Positions 51,084-59,730 are shown, numbered from the stretch's first letter. The stretch is DNA of 64,000 nucleotides from an uncultured Clostridia bacterium (GCA_934168365.1 CAKPNJ010000007.1:5032-69031), one strand, 5' to 3'. The notes: generated by a model from the sequence alone, not told the origin. Numbers and translations: made by a program.

Positions 51084-51930
51084 ATGAAAAAAATTAAAAA
51101 AGGAGATATAGTAGGAAGATTATCTTATGGAAAAGACATTTATTTTACAGTTGAAAGAATAATAAAAACTAGAAATGGTGACATAGCAATACTTAAACGG
51201 ATTAACGGTTAGAATTCAAGCAGACAGTGATGTAAATGATTTGGAACTAATAGAAACTAAACAAGTTGAAAAACATTTAAGAACAATGGAGGAAACCGTT
51301 GAAAAGCGCATAAAAACCAGAGAAGAGCTGTTAAAAAATAATGATGTAAGAGAGAAAACGATAATTCATACTGGGAGAATTTTGCATATAGATGGAGATA
51401 AAAAGTATAGTGAAAAATCAAATATATACTACAAAAAAGTGGGTTTAAATGCTATTGTGAAAAATATTCCGGAAAGAAAACAACCAGCTTTTGTTGGTTC
51501 ACTGGTAAGAAAGTATAGGCCTGAAATATTAGTAATAACAGGACATGATGGAATGATAAAAAAAGGGAAGAACTTTACAGATATATATAATTATAGGAAT
51601 TCTAGTTATTTTATAAAAGCAGTAGAAGAAGCTAGAAAAAATAACACAAGAGATGATTTAGTAATTTTTGCAGGAGCTTGTCAAAGTTACTATGAGGGAA
51701 TAATGATAGCAGGTGCAAACTTTGCATCATCACCAGCACGTATTTTAATTGATTTTATGGATCCAATAATTGTAGCAGAAAAGATTGCAGTTACAGACGA
51801 GAAAAGGTTTGTTACAATAAAAGACATTGAGAATGAACTACGTGATGGTCAAAGAGGAGTAAGTGGAACAGGCCGGAAATGGAAAGAAAAAGCTGTTGAC
51901 AATATAAAAAACAATCATGTAACAAAATAG
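51084..51930 (+). pseudogene. yabG: Sporulation protease YabG, single-base frameshift near the N-terminus
   Basis: The ATG at 51084 opens MKKIKKGDIVGRLSYGKDIY and IAILK, the YabG N-terminus, but then an extra base at about 51198 (AAACGG) leads to a stop at 51210. Removing one base gives GLTVRIQADSDVNDLELIE and continues in the conserved frame to 51930. The rest has the YabG features VLHIDGD-type and RPEILVITGHDGM, VIFAGACQSYYEGIM and ASSPARILID. YabG is a cysteine protease that trims spore coat and cortex-anchoring proteins such as SipL/SpoIVA partners. This could be a real pseudogene or a sequence error; no slippery site explains it. Confidence 0.85.
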
Positions 51931-52016
51931 AAATAAAAATGTAATATAAATGTAATATAGAACTTGGATTGGCTGGAAATAGTAAAACATTGGTATTAAG
52001 TACGAACGAATCTTCT

Positions 52017-52045
52017 TTGACAAAATCGACCAAAAATGATATTAT
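52017..52045 (+). promoter_or_regulatory. Sigma-A promoter of veg
   Basis: Perfect TTGACA (52017-52022), 17 bases, TATTAT (52040-52045). The -10 box overlaps the in-frame ATG at 52036 and so rules it out as the veg start. Confidence 0.75.
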
Positions 52046-52074
52046 TTGCCTATCTTAATGAAGTAGGTGATGAT

Positions 52075-52371
52075 ATGATTTGTCCAAATGATATTACTAG
52101 TTTAAAAACTGACATTAATGAGATGATCGGACAAAAGATAATAATCAAGGGGTCACTAGGAAGATGTAGAACCTTTGAGAAAGAAGCTACAATAGAAAAA
52201 ACTTATCCAAATATTTTTGTTATAAAATATGAAGAGGAAAATAGAAATGTTACTTACAGCTACACAGACATCTTAACAAGAGCTGTTGAAGTAGATGTAT
52301 TTGATGGAAATGGATATAGCCCATTACTTCCACCAATAACAGAAACCAAAAAACGAAGAAACTTAGCATAA
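52075..52371 (+). CDS. veg: Veg family protein
   Basis: A 98-aa protein of the Veg family (DUF1021), conserved in Firmicutes and linked to biofilm regulation and early outgrowth of spores in Bacillus. LKTDINEMIGQKIIIKGSLG, the turn GRCRTFEKEATIEKTYPNIF and VTYSYTDILTRAVEVDVF are typical. The ATG at 52075 follows AGGTGATG, which fits with the promoter position. It lies between yabG and sipL; the yabG-veg neighbourhood is conserved in Bacilli and Clostridia. Confidence 0.88.
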   Translation: MICPNDITSLKTDINEMIGQKIIIKGSLGRCRTFEKEATIEKTYPNIFVIKYEEENRNVTYSYTDILTRAVEVDVFDGNGYSPLLPPITETKKRRNLA

Positions 52372-52376
52372 TATAA

Positions 52377-52406
52377 AAAAATTCCTAATTTTAGGAATTT
52401 TTTTTT
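52377..52406 (+). terminator. Rho-independent terminator of veg
   Basis: AAATTCCTA and TAGGAATTT pair around ATTT, followed by a long T-run. Confidence 0.9.
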
Positions 52407-52453
52407 GGTCTTGTCAATATATATTAGTAAAAACGAATAGGAGGGATTTAAAA

Positions 52454-53986
52454 ATGGCGGTTGAAACAGCAAAAGATAGTCTAATTTTAAATCAAATTAT
52501 TGAACAAAAAAGAGATACCTTTATGGTAGAAGAAGATTGTATTGTTCCTGACGTAAAGCCAGACATATTAAATATTATTAGTAATAGTGGAATAGTTTGC
52601 ATTTATAAAAAAGAAATTATGGATGGAAAAATTAGACTAGATGGCTGTGTTAATACATACATTATGTATTTAGCAGACACAGAAGAAAATCAAGTAAGAA
52701 GCCTAAATGCTAATATAGATTTTACACAGGTAATTGACATGGAAAAAGTAAGGAGTGACATGAGCTTAGATGCAAATGTCAACTTAAAAGGGCTAGAGGC
52801 ACATGTATTAAACGGAAGAAAAATACATATGAAAGCAATTTTAGAAGTTGATGCAAAGGTATCTTCTAATGAAACAGTTGAATATGTGAAAGAAATAAAT
52901 AACTTGAATGATGTGCAATGCTTGAATAGAGAGTTCCAAATAAATTCTTTAGTAGGATGTGGAAATACAAAAGTATATGCAAAAGATACTATAAATCTTG
53001 ACGAGGCTGACAATCTAGTAGAGGTAATGAAAACAGATTTGAGAATAACAAATCGAGATACAAAAATAAGTTATAACAAGGTTTTAATTAAATCTGATTT
53101 ACAAGTAAAAATTATATATTTAACAGAAGATAATCGTATAAATATGAAAGAAGCAACTATACCAGTTGTAGGATTTATAGATTTACCAAACATTAGTGAA
53201 GACCACAATTGCAATGTAAAATATGAAATAAAAAATATTATTATAAAGCCAAACAATGTAGAAGACCATTCAATATATGTAGAAGCTGAAATAGAGGTCT
53301 ATTGTGAGGCTTATGAAAACAGAAGCGTACAAATGATACAAGATTTATATAGCCCAACTAAGAACTTACAATTTAATCAAAAGAATGTAAAAGTAATGCA
53401 AAATCAGGATATGAAAAAACAAGTATGTAATATTAGAGAAAAGCAAGTAATACCAGAAATAGGCTCAAGAAAAATATATGATGTAGAGGTGCTTCCTGTT
53501 ATTGAGGAGCAAACCATATTAAATGACAGAATAATATATGACGGAGATTTAAAGCTAAACTTTATATTTGCAGGAACTGGCAACACTGGCGTAGAGACTA
53601 AAGAGGTAAGTGTGCCATTTAGCTTTACAATGGACTTTGATGGCGTAAATTCTGGAAGCAACATAGACACAGTAATAGAGATAGATGCGCAAAACTTTAT
53701 AGTAATGCCAGACGAAAGTATAGACATTAAAGTTGATTTAGGCTTTACAGCTATTAGTGGAAAAGATAGTAGTATTTCTATTATAGATGAGGTTACAGAA
53801 GCGGATAGCAGAGCAACTTGTCAATATAGTATGATAATATATTTTGTAAAACCAGGTGATTCTTTATGGAGTATTGCAAAGAAATTTGGAAGCACAGTAG
53901 AAGATATTAGCAGGGTAAATGGAATAGAAAACCCAGATAATCTTCAAGTGGGAAAACAATTATATATTCCTAGATATCATGGATGA
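52454..53986 (+). CDS. sipL: SipL-like spore coat/cortex morphogenesis protein (SPOCS domains and LysM)
   Basis: A 510-aa protein with repeated SPOCS (DUF3794) beta-domains over residues 1-460 (KRDTFMVEEDCIVPDVKPDI at the start) and a C-terminal LysM domain (VKPGDSLWSIAKKFGSTVED, ending VGKQLYIPRY). This is the architecture and length of SipL, which binds SpoIVA through LysM and is needed to place the coat around the forespore. AGGAGGG precedes the ATG. The yunB gene overlaps its 3' end by 8 bases. YabG, encoded just upstream, is known to act on related proteins. Confidence 0.85.
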   Translation: MAVETAKDSLILNQIIEQKRDTFMVEEDCIVPDVKPDILNIISNSGIVCIYKKEIMDGKIRLDGCVNTYIMYLADTEENQVRSLNANIDFTQVIDMEKVRSDMSLDANVNLKGLEAHVLNGRKIHMKAILEVDAKVSSNETVEYVKEINNLNDVQCLNREFQINSLVGCGNTKVYAKDTINLDEADNLVEVMKTDLRITNRDTKISYNKVLIKSDLQVKIIYLTEDNRINMKEATIPVVGFIDLPNISEDHNCNVKYEIKNIIIKPNNVEDHSIYVEAEIEVYCEAYENRSVQMIQDLYSPTKNLQFNQKNVKVMQNQDMKKQVCNIREKQVIPEIGSRKIYDVEVLPVIEEQTILNDRIIYDGDLKLNFIFAGTGNTGVETKEVSVPFSFTMDFDGVNSGSNIDTVIEIDAQNFIVMPDESIDIKVDLGFTAISGKDSSISIIDEVTEADSRATCQYSMIIYFVKPGDSLWSIAKKFGSTVEDISRVNGIENPDNLQVGKQLYIPRYHG

Positions 53987-54695
53987 TAAAATATATTCAA
54001 GAAATAGAATCAGGTTACCAAAGATAATAATACAAAACAATAGAAATCCTAATAAAAACACATCAAAGGTACTAAAGATAACGGCTATATTTGTAATAGC
54101 AATTAGTGTGGCAGGATTTAGTCTAAAAGGAATACAACCAATAATAGAGAAAAACTGCAAAAGTATGGCTAAATCTGTTGCAACTAAAGTATCTAATATA
54201 AAGGCAACAGAGGTAATGGCAAAATATGAGTATAACGACATTCTAGTTATAAGCAAAGACGAGAATGGAAATATAAATAGAGTAGGCACTAATGTGTTTA
54301 CAATAAATAAAATAATCTCTGATATTCCAGTGTATATACAGGAAGAATTGGAAAGAGAAGAAAATAGCAGTTTTAAAATTCCACTAGGAAGTTTTTTGGG
54401 TAGTAAATTATTCTCGGGAATGGGACCAAAAGTAAATGTGAGAATGCAAATGGTAGGAGACTTAGACACAGACCTAAGGTCTGAATTTACATCAGCTGGA
54501 ATAAATCAAACCCTACATAGAATTTATTTAGAAATAAAATGTAAGGTAATAATACTAACGCCATTTGAAACAATGGAAGAAGAAATTGCAAACCAAGTGC
54601 TTATAGCAGAGGGAGTGATAGTAGGAGATATACCAAATGCTTACTACAACTTAGACGGAATAACCAAAGACAATGCAATAGATATAATAGAATAG
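53979..54695 (+). CDS. yunB: Sporulation protein YunB
   Basis: A 238-aa protein with one N-terminal membrane segment (residues 29-50; SKVLKITAIFVIAISVAGFS) and the YunB domain: EYNDILVISKDENGNINRVG, FKIPLGSFLGSKLFSGMGPK, EFTSAGINQTLHRIYLEI and GVIVGDIPNAYYNL. YunB is made in the mother cell under sigma-E in Bacillus; its precise role is unknown. The start overlaps the sipL end by 8 bases, so translation is probably coupled. It ends at a bidirectional terminator. Confidence 0.9.
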   Translation: MDDKIYSRNRIRLPKIIIQNNRNPNKNTSKVLKITAIFVIAISVAGFSLKGIQPIIEKNCKSMAKSVATKVSNIKATEVMAKYEYNDILVISKDENGNINRVGTNVFTINKIISDIPVYIQEELEREENSSFKIPLGSFLGSKLFSGMGPKVNVRMQMVGDLDTDLRSEFTSAGINQTLHRIYLEIKCKVIILTPFETMEEEIANQVLIAEGVIVGDIPNAYYNLDGITKDNAIDIIE

Positions 54696-54701
54696 CATAC
54701 A

Positions 54702-54731
54702 AAAAGAAGTTGCGTAATTGCAACTTCTTTT
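54702..54731. terminator. Bidirectional terminator between yunB and rpsI
   Basis: AAAAGAAGTTGC (54702-54713) and GCAACTTCTTTT (54720-54731) pair perfectly around GTAATT. Confidence 0.9.
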
Positions 54732-54737
54732 GAAATA

Positions 54738-55142
54738 TTATCTCTTACTAAATTGTGGAGCTTTTCTAGCTTTTTTAAGACCGTATTTTTTTCTTTCCTT
54801 CATACGAGGATCTCTTGTTAAGAATCCTGCAGATTTTAAAGCTGGTCTGTATTCGCTATTAGCTTCATTTAAAGCTCTTGCTATACCATGACGAATAGCT
54901 CCTGCTTGACCTGTAAATCCACCACCAATTACTTTACAAATAACATCATATTTATCTAATGTGTTAGTTGCAACTAATGGTTGTTTTACTATAACTTTTA
55001 ATACTTCTGTTCCAAAGTATTCATCTAAAGTTTTACCATTTACAGTAATGTTTCCTTTACCTTCTACTAATCTAACTCTAGCAATTGATTTTTTTCTTCT
55101 TCCTGTTCCTAAAAAAACAATATTATCAGATTTCTTAGCCAT
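54738..55142 (-). CDS. rpsI: 30S ribosomal protein S9
   Basis: S9 (134 aa) binds 16S rRNA in the 30S head, and its C-terminal tail reaches the P-site tRNA. GTGRRKKSIARVRL, GGGFTGQAGAIRHGIARAL and the C-terminal tail DPRMKERKKYGLKKARKAPQ with the final FSKR are typical. It is one base from rplM in the classical rplM-rpsI order on the minus strand. Confidence 0.97.
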   Translation of the reverse strand: MAKKSDNIVFLGTGRRKKSIARVRLVEGKGNITVNGKTLDEYFGTEVLKVIVKQPLVATNTLDKYDVICKVIGGGFTGQAGAIRHGIARALNEANSEYRPALKSAGFLTRDPRMKERKKYGLKKARKAPQFSKR

Positions 55143-55143
55143 T

Positions 55144-55581
55144 TTATTTTACCTCCCAAACTTCAGGTTTTTGAGCGATATTTTCATGCTCGCTACCAGC
55201 ATATACTCTTAATTTTTTAGCCATTTGTCTACCAAGTCTTGTATGAGGAAGCATACCTACAACGGCATGAGTCATCATTCTTTCAGGATTTTTAGCTAAT
55301 AAATCTTTTGCTGTAATTTCTTTCATTCCACCAATATATCCTGAATGGCTTCTATAAATTTTTTGGTCTAATTTTCTACCTGTTAAAACAACTTTATCAC
55401 AGTTAATTATAATAACGTGATCACCAACATCCATATGAGGTGTATAAGTTGGTTTATGTTTTCCTCTTAATAATTTAGCAGCTTCAGCAGCAACTCTACC
55501 TAATGGCTTATCAGCTGCATCAATAATATACCATTTGCTTTCAATTTCACTTTTTTTAATACTATATGTTGTATTATTCAT
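55144..55581 (-). CDS. rplM: 50S ribosomal protein L13
   Basis: L13 (145 aa) is an early-assembly 50S protein. WYIIDAADKPLGRVAAEAAK, LLRGKHKPTYTPHMDVGDHV and MLPHTRLGRQMAKKLRVYAG are typical. The ATG at 55581 fits the family length and lies 11 bases after GGAGG; two upstream in-frame ATGs (55590 and 55599) lie too close to or within that site. A sigma-A promoter and about 100 bases of leader precede it, which might contain an L13-type autoregulatory structure, but I could not confirm one. Confidence 0.96.
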   Translation of the reverse strand: MNNTTYSIKKSEIESKWYIIDAADKPLGRVAAEAAKLLRGKHKPTYTPHMDVGDHVIIINCDKVVLTGRKLDQKIYRSHSGYIGGMKEITAKDLLAKNPERMMTHAVVGMLPHTRLGRQMAKKLRVYAGSEHENIAQKPEVWEVK

Positions 55582-55686
55582 GGTAATCATATCCTCCATT
55601 TCAAATTCAAATAATCTATATGAAACTATTTTTTCGGCTACCGGGGAGAAGCTTTAAAAATAATTACAATCTACATACGCTTTAAT

Positions 55687-55715
55687 ATTTTAATACAAAA
55701 ATATAAAAAAGTCAA
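55687..55715 (-). promoter_or_regulatory. Sigma-A promoter of rplM-rpsI
   Basis: Read on the minus strand: TTGACT (55715-55710), 17 bases, TAAAAT (55692-55687), about 106 bases before the start of rplM. Confidence 0.7.
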
Positions 55716-55760
55716 GTAAAATCCCAAATATTACTAAAATTTGCGAATTTTTGAGTAAGA

Positions 55761-56450
55761 TTAAGAGATTAAATCTTTAACTACTTCACTAGCTAAAATT
55801 AAACCTGCAACAGAAGGCACAAAACTAATACTAGCAGGTGTCCTTTTATTATCCACATCAAAGCGTTTAGGTTCTTCCTTAGAATACACAACTTTTAAAT
55901 GCTTAATTCCACGCTTTCCAAGTTCTTTTCTCATAACTTTAGCCAAAGGACATACTGAAGTTTTACTAATATCTGCAATTTCAAATTTAGTAGGGTCTAG
56001 TTTATTTCCAGTGCCCATAGAACAAATAATAGGAATATTTCTTTTATTACATTCCTCAACTAAATTTATCTTAGAAGTAACACAATCAATAGCATCTACT
56101 ACATAATCAAATTGCGTGCTTAAAATTTTATCTGCCTGAGAGGCATCATAAAACATTTGATAAGTGGTGATATTCAAATTAGGATTTATTTTAAGTAATC
56201 TTTCTTTTTCAACTTCAACTTTAGGTTTACCAACAGTACTAGTATCTGCAATAAGTTGACGATTTATATTTGTAATATCAACAACATCTTTATCAATTAA
56301 AGTAAGATTGCCAACTCCACTACGAGCCAATGCTTCAATTACATATGAACCAACACCACCACAGCCGAATACCGCAACGTGTGCTTGTGTTAATTTATTT
56401 ACATTATTTTCGCCAATTAAATATTCAGTTCTATTAAGCCAATTATTCAT
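55761..56450 (-). CDS. tcdA: tRNA threonylcarbamoyladenosine dehydratase TcdA (E1-like)
   Basis: A 229-aa MoeB/ThiF/HesA-type enzyme that cyclises t6A37 of tRNA to ct6A with ATP. The nucleotide site VAVFGCGGVGSYVIEALARS is at residues 25-44, followed by DKDVVDITNINRQL, VDAIDCVTSKINLVEEC and the C-terminal KRTPASISFVPSVAGLILAS, the pattern of TcdA (CsdL, YgdL) rather than ThiF or MoeB. GAGGTATTAAA precedes the ATG. It is a single-gene unit. Confidence 0.88.
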   Translation of the reverse strand: MNNWLNRTEYLIGENNVNKLTQAHVAVFGCGGVGSYVIEALARSGVGNLTLIDKDVVDITNINRQLIADTSTVGKPKVEVEKERLLKINPNLNITTYQMFYDASQADKILSTQFDYVVDAIDCVTSKINLVEECNKRNIPIICSMGTGNKLDPTKFEIADISKTSVCPLAKVMRKELGKRGIKHLKVVYSKEEPKRFDVDNKRTPASISFVPSVAGLILASEVVKDLIS

Positions 56451-56537
56451 TTTAATACCTCATAACATTTATCTAACAAAAATATTATAACACTAAATAA
56501 CTATCAACACAACACAAACAAAAATTTGTAAAAACTC

Positions 56538-56565
56538 TTGCAAATTTTTTATTTTATGGTAAAAT
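56538..56565 (+). promoter_or_regulatory. Sigma-A promoter of ruvA with extended -10
   Basis: TTGCAA (56538-56543), 16 bases, TAAAAT (56560-56565) preceded by TGG; 27 bases before ruvA. Confidence 0.6.
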
Positions 56566-56592
56566 ATTGGTGAAACGAGAGGAGATAAAAAT

Positions 56593-57210
56593 ATGTTAGC
56601 ATATATCAAAGGAATTTTGGAAATAAAAACAAAAGGATATATAGTGGTAGAAGCAGGAGGTTTAGGTTATAAAATATTTATGCCTGAATCAACAATTGCT
56701 AATACTGGAAATATAGGAGATAAAGTTCAAATTTATACATTTATGAGAGTTAGGGAAGACGACGTTAGTCTATATGGATTTCTAACAAATGAAGAATTGC
56801 GTATGTTTGAATTACTATTAAGCGTTGGTGGAATAGGAGCAAAAGGTGCATTAGGAATATTATCAAACATTACACCATCACAATTTGCTTTAGCAGTCAT
56901 TTCAAATGATGTGGCAATATTAAAAAAGGTACCAGGAATAGGACCAAAAACAGCACAAAGAGCAATACTAGAATTAAAAGATAAATTGAAAAAAGAACAA
57001 GAAATTTCAATCGCCGAAGGAGAAGAAACCTCAAATATAGAGCAAGTTATTAAGGAAGATGAAAAGGTGTCAGAAGCAATAAGTGCATTACAAGTACTAG
57101 GTTACAGTAAGCGAGAAATAGTAGAAGCATTACAAACAATAGAAGTAACCTCACTATCAGTAGAGGACATTATTAAAAAGGGACTAGCTAATTTAGCAAA
57201 AAAATTATAA
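56593..57210 (+). CDS. ruvA: Holliday junction branch migration protein RuvA
   Basis: RuvA (205 aa) binds Holliday junctions as a tetramer and loads the RuvB motor. The N-terminal OB fold (MLAYIKGILEIKTKGYIVVE), helix-hairpin-helix motifs (LLLSVGGIGAKGALGILSNI and LKKVPGIGPKTAQRAILELK) and the C-terminal RuvB-contact domain (AISALQVLGYSKREIVEAL) are complete. GAGAGGAGAT precedes the ATG. ruvB usually follows directly; here a hairpin and rarA follow instead. Confidence 0.96.
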   Translation: MLAYIKGILEIKTKGYIVVEAGGLGYKIFMPESTIANTGNIGDKVQIYTFMRVREDDVSLYGFLTNEELRMFELLLSVGGIGAKGALGILSNITPSQFALAVISNDVAILKKVPGIGPKTAQRAILELKDKLKKEQEISIAEGEETSNIEQVIKEDEKVSEAISALQVLGYSKREIVEALQTIEVTSLSVEDIIKKGLANLAKKL

Positions 57211-57221
57211 TATTTAGAGTA

Positions 57222-57298
57222 GGCACAGCGACTTTGACATATATTTTTTCGTGCTTTAGCCTAAGAAAAAATATATTCAAAGTGCAAGCGACGTGCCG
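57222..57298. repeat. Long hairpin between ruvA and rarA
   Basis: GGCAC...CGACTTTGACATATATTTTTTC (arm from 57222 to 57250) pairs with the inverted GAAAAAATATATTCAAAGT...CGACGTGCC (57265-57298), with small bulges and a loop GTGCTTTAGCCTAA. Layout (GC-rich ends, AT-rich arm) is similar to the hairpins at 1601-1723 and 43336-43454. Confidence 0.65.
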
Positions 57299-57334
57299 GA
57301 TAGATTAAAATAGAGATAAAAGGAGCTTTGAATA

Positions 57335-58579
57335 ATGGACATGAGTAAACCACTTGCATATAGAATGAGCCCTAAAACATTAGATGACTATGTAGGGCAA
57401 GAACATATTTTAGGCAAGGATAAAATTTTATATCGTACAATAAAAGCAGATAGATTATCTAGCATTATACTATGGGGACCTCCGGGTTGTGGAAAAACAT
57501 CACTTGCTAGAGTTATTAGTAATACAACAAAATGCAAATTTCTAAAAATAAATGCAGTAACATCAGGTATATCAGACATAAAAAATGCAGTTGAAACAGC
57601 GCAAAATGCCTTGCTAAACCCATCTGGCAAATGTATTTTATTTATAGATGAGATACATCGTTTTAATAAATTACAACAAGATGCATTGCTTCCTTATGTA
57701 GAAAATGGAACTATAATACTAATAGGAGCTACAACAGAAAATCCATATTTTGAAGTAAATAAAGCCTTAATATCAAGGTCAATGGTATTTCATTTGCAAC
57801 CATTAACAGATGAAGATATATTTAAAGTACTAAAAAAATCTTTAACTTCTGAAGATGGATTAGGAAGCTATAACATAAAAATAGAAGATGAAACTTTGAA
57901 AAAACTTGCAATAACTTCAGGAGGAGATGTAAGAACAGCTTTAAATGGATTAGAGGTTGCAGTATTAACAACACAAATAGATTCAAATGGAATAATAAAC
58001 ATTACAGACGATATTTTAAAAGAATGTGTGCAAACAAGAAAAGCTGTATTTGATAAAAAAGGTGATAGTCATTATGATAATATTAGTGCATTTATAAAAT
58101 CAATGCGTGGAAGTGATGTAGATGCAGCATTATTCTATTTGGCTAGAGCATTAAATGCAGGAGAAGATCCTGTATTTATGGCAAGAAGAATAGTAATTGC
58201 TGCAGCAGAAGATGTTGGAATGGCAAATCCAAATGCTTTAGTAGTTGCAACATCAGCTATGCAAGCTGTAACTATGGTAGGAATGCCAGAAGCCAGAATT
58301 ATTTTAGCAGAGGCAGCAGTCTATGTAGCAACTTCCAAAAAATCAAATGCTGCATATTTAGGAATAGATAAGGCACTAGCAGATGTAGCTAATAAAGATA
58401 CAGGAACTATACCAATGCACATTAGAAATGCACCAGCAGAAGGAATGTCAAAAGAAGGGTATGGTGTAGGATATAAATATCCACATGATTATCCAAATCA
58501 TTGGGTAGAACAACAATATTTACCTGATAAAATGTTAGGAACAAAATATTATACAAAAGATGATACAGTGGAAGATTAA
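57335..58579 (+). CDS. rarA: Replication-associated recombination protein A (RarA/MgsA AAA+ ATPase)
   Basis: A 414-aa AAA+ ATPase, related to clamp loaders, which acts at stalled replication forks. The N-terminus PLAYRMSPKTLDDYVGQEHI is typical; Walker A GPPGCGKT at residues 48-55, Walker B ILFIDEIHRFN, sensor ATTENPYFEVNKALISR, and the C-terminal tetramerisation domain with PEARIILAEAAVYVATSKKS and YKYPHDYPNHWVEQQYLP. AAAGGAGCTT precedes the ATG. It follows ruvA, so the two junction or fork-handling proteins may be coexpressed. Confidence 0.95.
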   Translation: MDMSKPLAYRMSPKTLDDYVGQEHILGKDKILYRTIKADRLSSIILWGPPGCGKTSLARVISNTTKCKFLKINAVTSGISDIKNAVETAQNALLNPSGKCILFIDEIHRFNKLQQDALLPYVENGTIILIGATTENPYFEVNKALISRSMVFHLQPLTDEDIFKVLKKSLTSEDGLGSYNIKIEDETLKKLAITSGGDVRTALNGLEVAVLTTQIDSNGIINITDDILKECVQTRKAVFDKKGDSHYDNISAFIKSMRGSDVDAALFYLARALNAGEDPVFMARRIVIAAAEDVGMANPNALVVATSAMQAVTMVGMPEARIILAEAAVYVATSKKSNAAYLGIDKALADVANKDTGTIPMHIRNAPAEGMSKEGYGVGYKYPHDYPNHWVEQQYLPDKMLGTKYYTKDDTVED

Positions 58580-58582
58580 ATT

Positions 58583-58615
58583 GAAAATCCCCGGCTAAAA
58601 CAGTCCGGGATTTTC
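58583..58615. terminator. Hairpin between rarA and the convergent transporter gene
   Basis: GAAAATCCCCGG pairs with CCGGGATTTTC (one extra C) around TAAAACAGT-type loop. T/A runs are within the stem rather than after it, so efficiency is uncertain. Confidence 0.6.
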
Positions 58616-58620
58616 TGTGA

Positions 58621-59730
58621 TTATAATGTTGTTAATAGTAATAATACAACTAAAAATAAAGTATTAAATATTGTATACATTATTAAATATTTCCAAAAGT
58701 TCTTAGGCTGGTGTTTTAAAAATTCTTTTAAAGTAATTAAACTAGCTAGTGAAGATATCAATATTCCTAAAGAACCTATATTTACAGAAACTAATAATTC
58801 TTTATAATTTGTAGTAAATTTAGATAAGAATATTGCAGTAGGAACATTGCTTATAAATTGACAAGACACTATTCCAGCTAACAATGTATTTTTTACAACA
58901 ATTTCTGATATAAACTCTTTTATAGCAGGTATTCTAGCAATATTTCCTGAAAAGACAAAGAAAACGAAGAATGTTGCTATAAGAGCATAGTCTATTTGCT
59001 TAAACCTTTTTCTATCCATTATAAGGATTGTTAAAACTACAATTGCTAATGTTATCAAATAAGGAATAACCCTAAAAATACTAAGTATTACGAAAATAAA
59101 TAAAATTGAATATATACATAGCTCTTTCTTACTTATGATTATCTTTGAATTTTTTCTTAGCTTTAAAGGTTCATTATGAACAAAAGCACAGCATATCCAT
59201 AATAACACTGCAACAGTTATGGACGGAACAAGCAATATACTAAAAAACTCTGTTGTGTTTATATTATAATAAGAATAAAGATATAAATTTTGTGGATTAC
59301 CATAAGGAGTAATCATACCACCCATATTAGCAGCTATAGTTTGCATTATAAATGTAAAAGCTAGATATTTATCATTTTTGGTTGAATGCAAAACAATATA
59401 TGTAAGCGGAAGAAATGTTATTAAAGACATATCATTTGCTACTATCATATCAAAGAAAAAGGTACCAAATACAAGTGCATATATAACAGCTCTTCGGGTA
59501 TGAAATAAACCTATAAGTTTTCTAGAAATCAACTCAAATACATTTGTGCTTTTAAGTCCAGCAACTACAGCAAGCATACAGAATAAGCAAATTAATGTAC
59601 TATAATCAAAATAACCTAAATATTCTTTATCTGGTGGCACAAAAAAACATGTAATAATTGCTAAAACGATTGCAACAGATAAAACTACTTCACTTTTTAT
59701 AAAATTAATTATTTTTTCTTTTGTCTTCAT
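58621..59730 (-). CDS. ArsB/CitMHS-type (ion transporter superfamily) membrane permease
   Basis: A 369-aa permease with about ten membrane segments. IVANDMSLITFLPLTYIVL and AANMGGMITPYGNPQNLYLY, then SCQFISNVPTAIFLSKFT are the two hairpin regions typical of the ion transporter (SLC13, ArsB, citrate-Mg-H) group. The ATG at 59730 is 6 bases from GGAG; an ATG four codons upstream overlaps that site. Substrate is unknown: a dicarboxylate, arsenite or another anion. It is a single-gene unit. Confidence 0.8.
   Translation of the reverse strand: MKTKEKIINFIKSEVVLSVAIVLAIITCFFVPPDKEYLGYFDYSTLICLFCMLAVVAGLKSTNVFELISRKLIGLFHTRRAVIYALVFGTFFFDMIVANDMSLITFLPLTYIVLHSTKNDKYLAFTFIMQTIAANMGGMITPYGNPQNLYLYSYYNINTTEFFSILLVPSITVAVLLWICCAFVHNEPLKLRKNSKIIISKKELCIYSILFIFVILSIFRVIPYLITLAIVVLTILIMDRKRFKQIDYALIATFFVFFVFSGNIARIPAIKEFISEIVVKNTLLAGIVSCQFISNVPTAIFLSKFTTNYKELLVSVNIGSLGILISSLASLITLKEFLKHQPKNFWKYLIMYTIFNTLFLVVLLLLTTL

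Noticed and set aside
51084..51240. Programmed ribosomal frameshift in yabG
   Set aside because: The site AAACGG lacks a standard slippery heptamer and a downstream pseudoknot was not seen; YabG is not known to be recoded.
55582..55680. Definite L13 leader RNA
   Set aside because: The leader length is suitable, but I could not match a fold to the known L13 leader, so it is mentioned only in the rplM entry.
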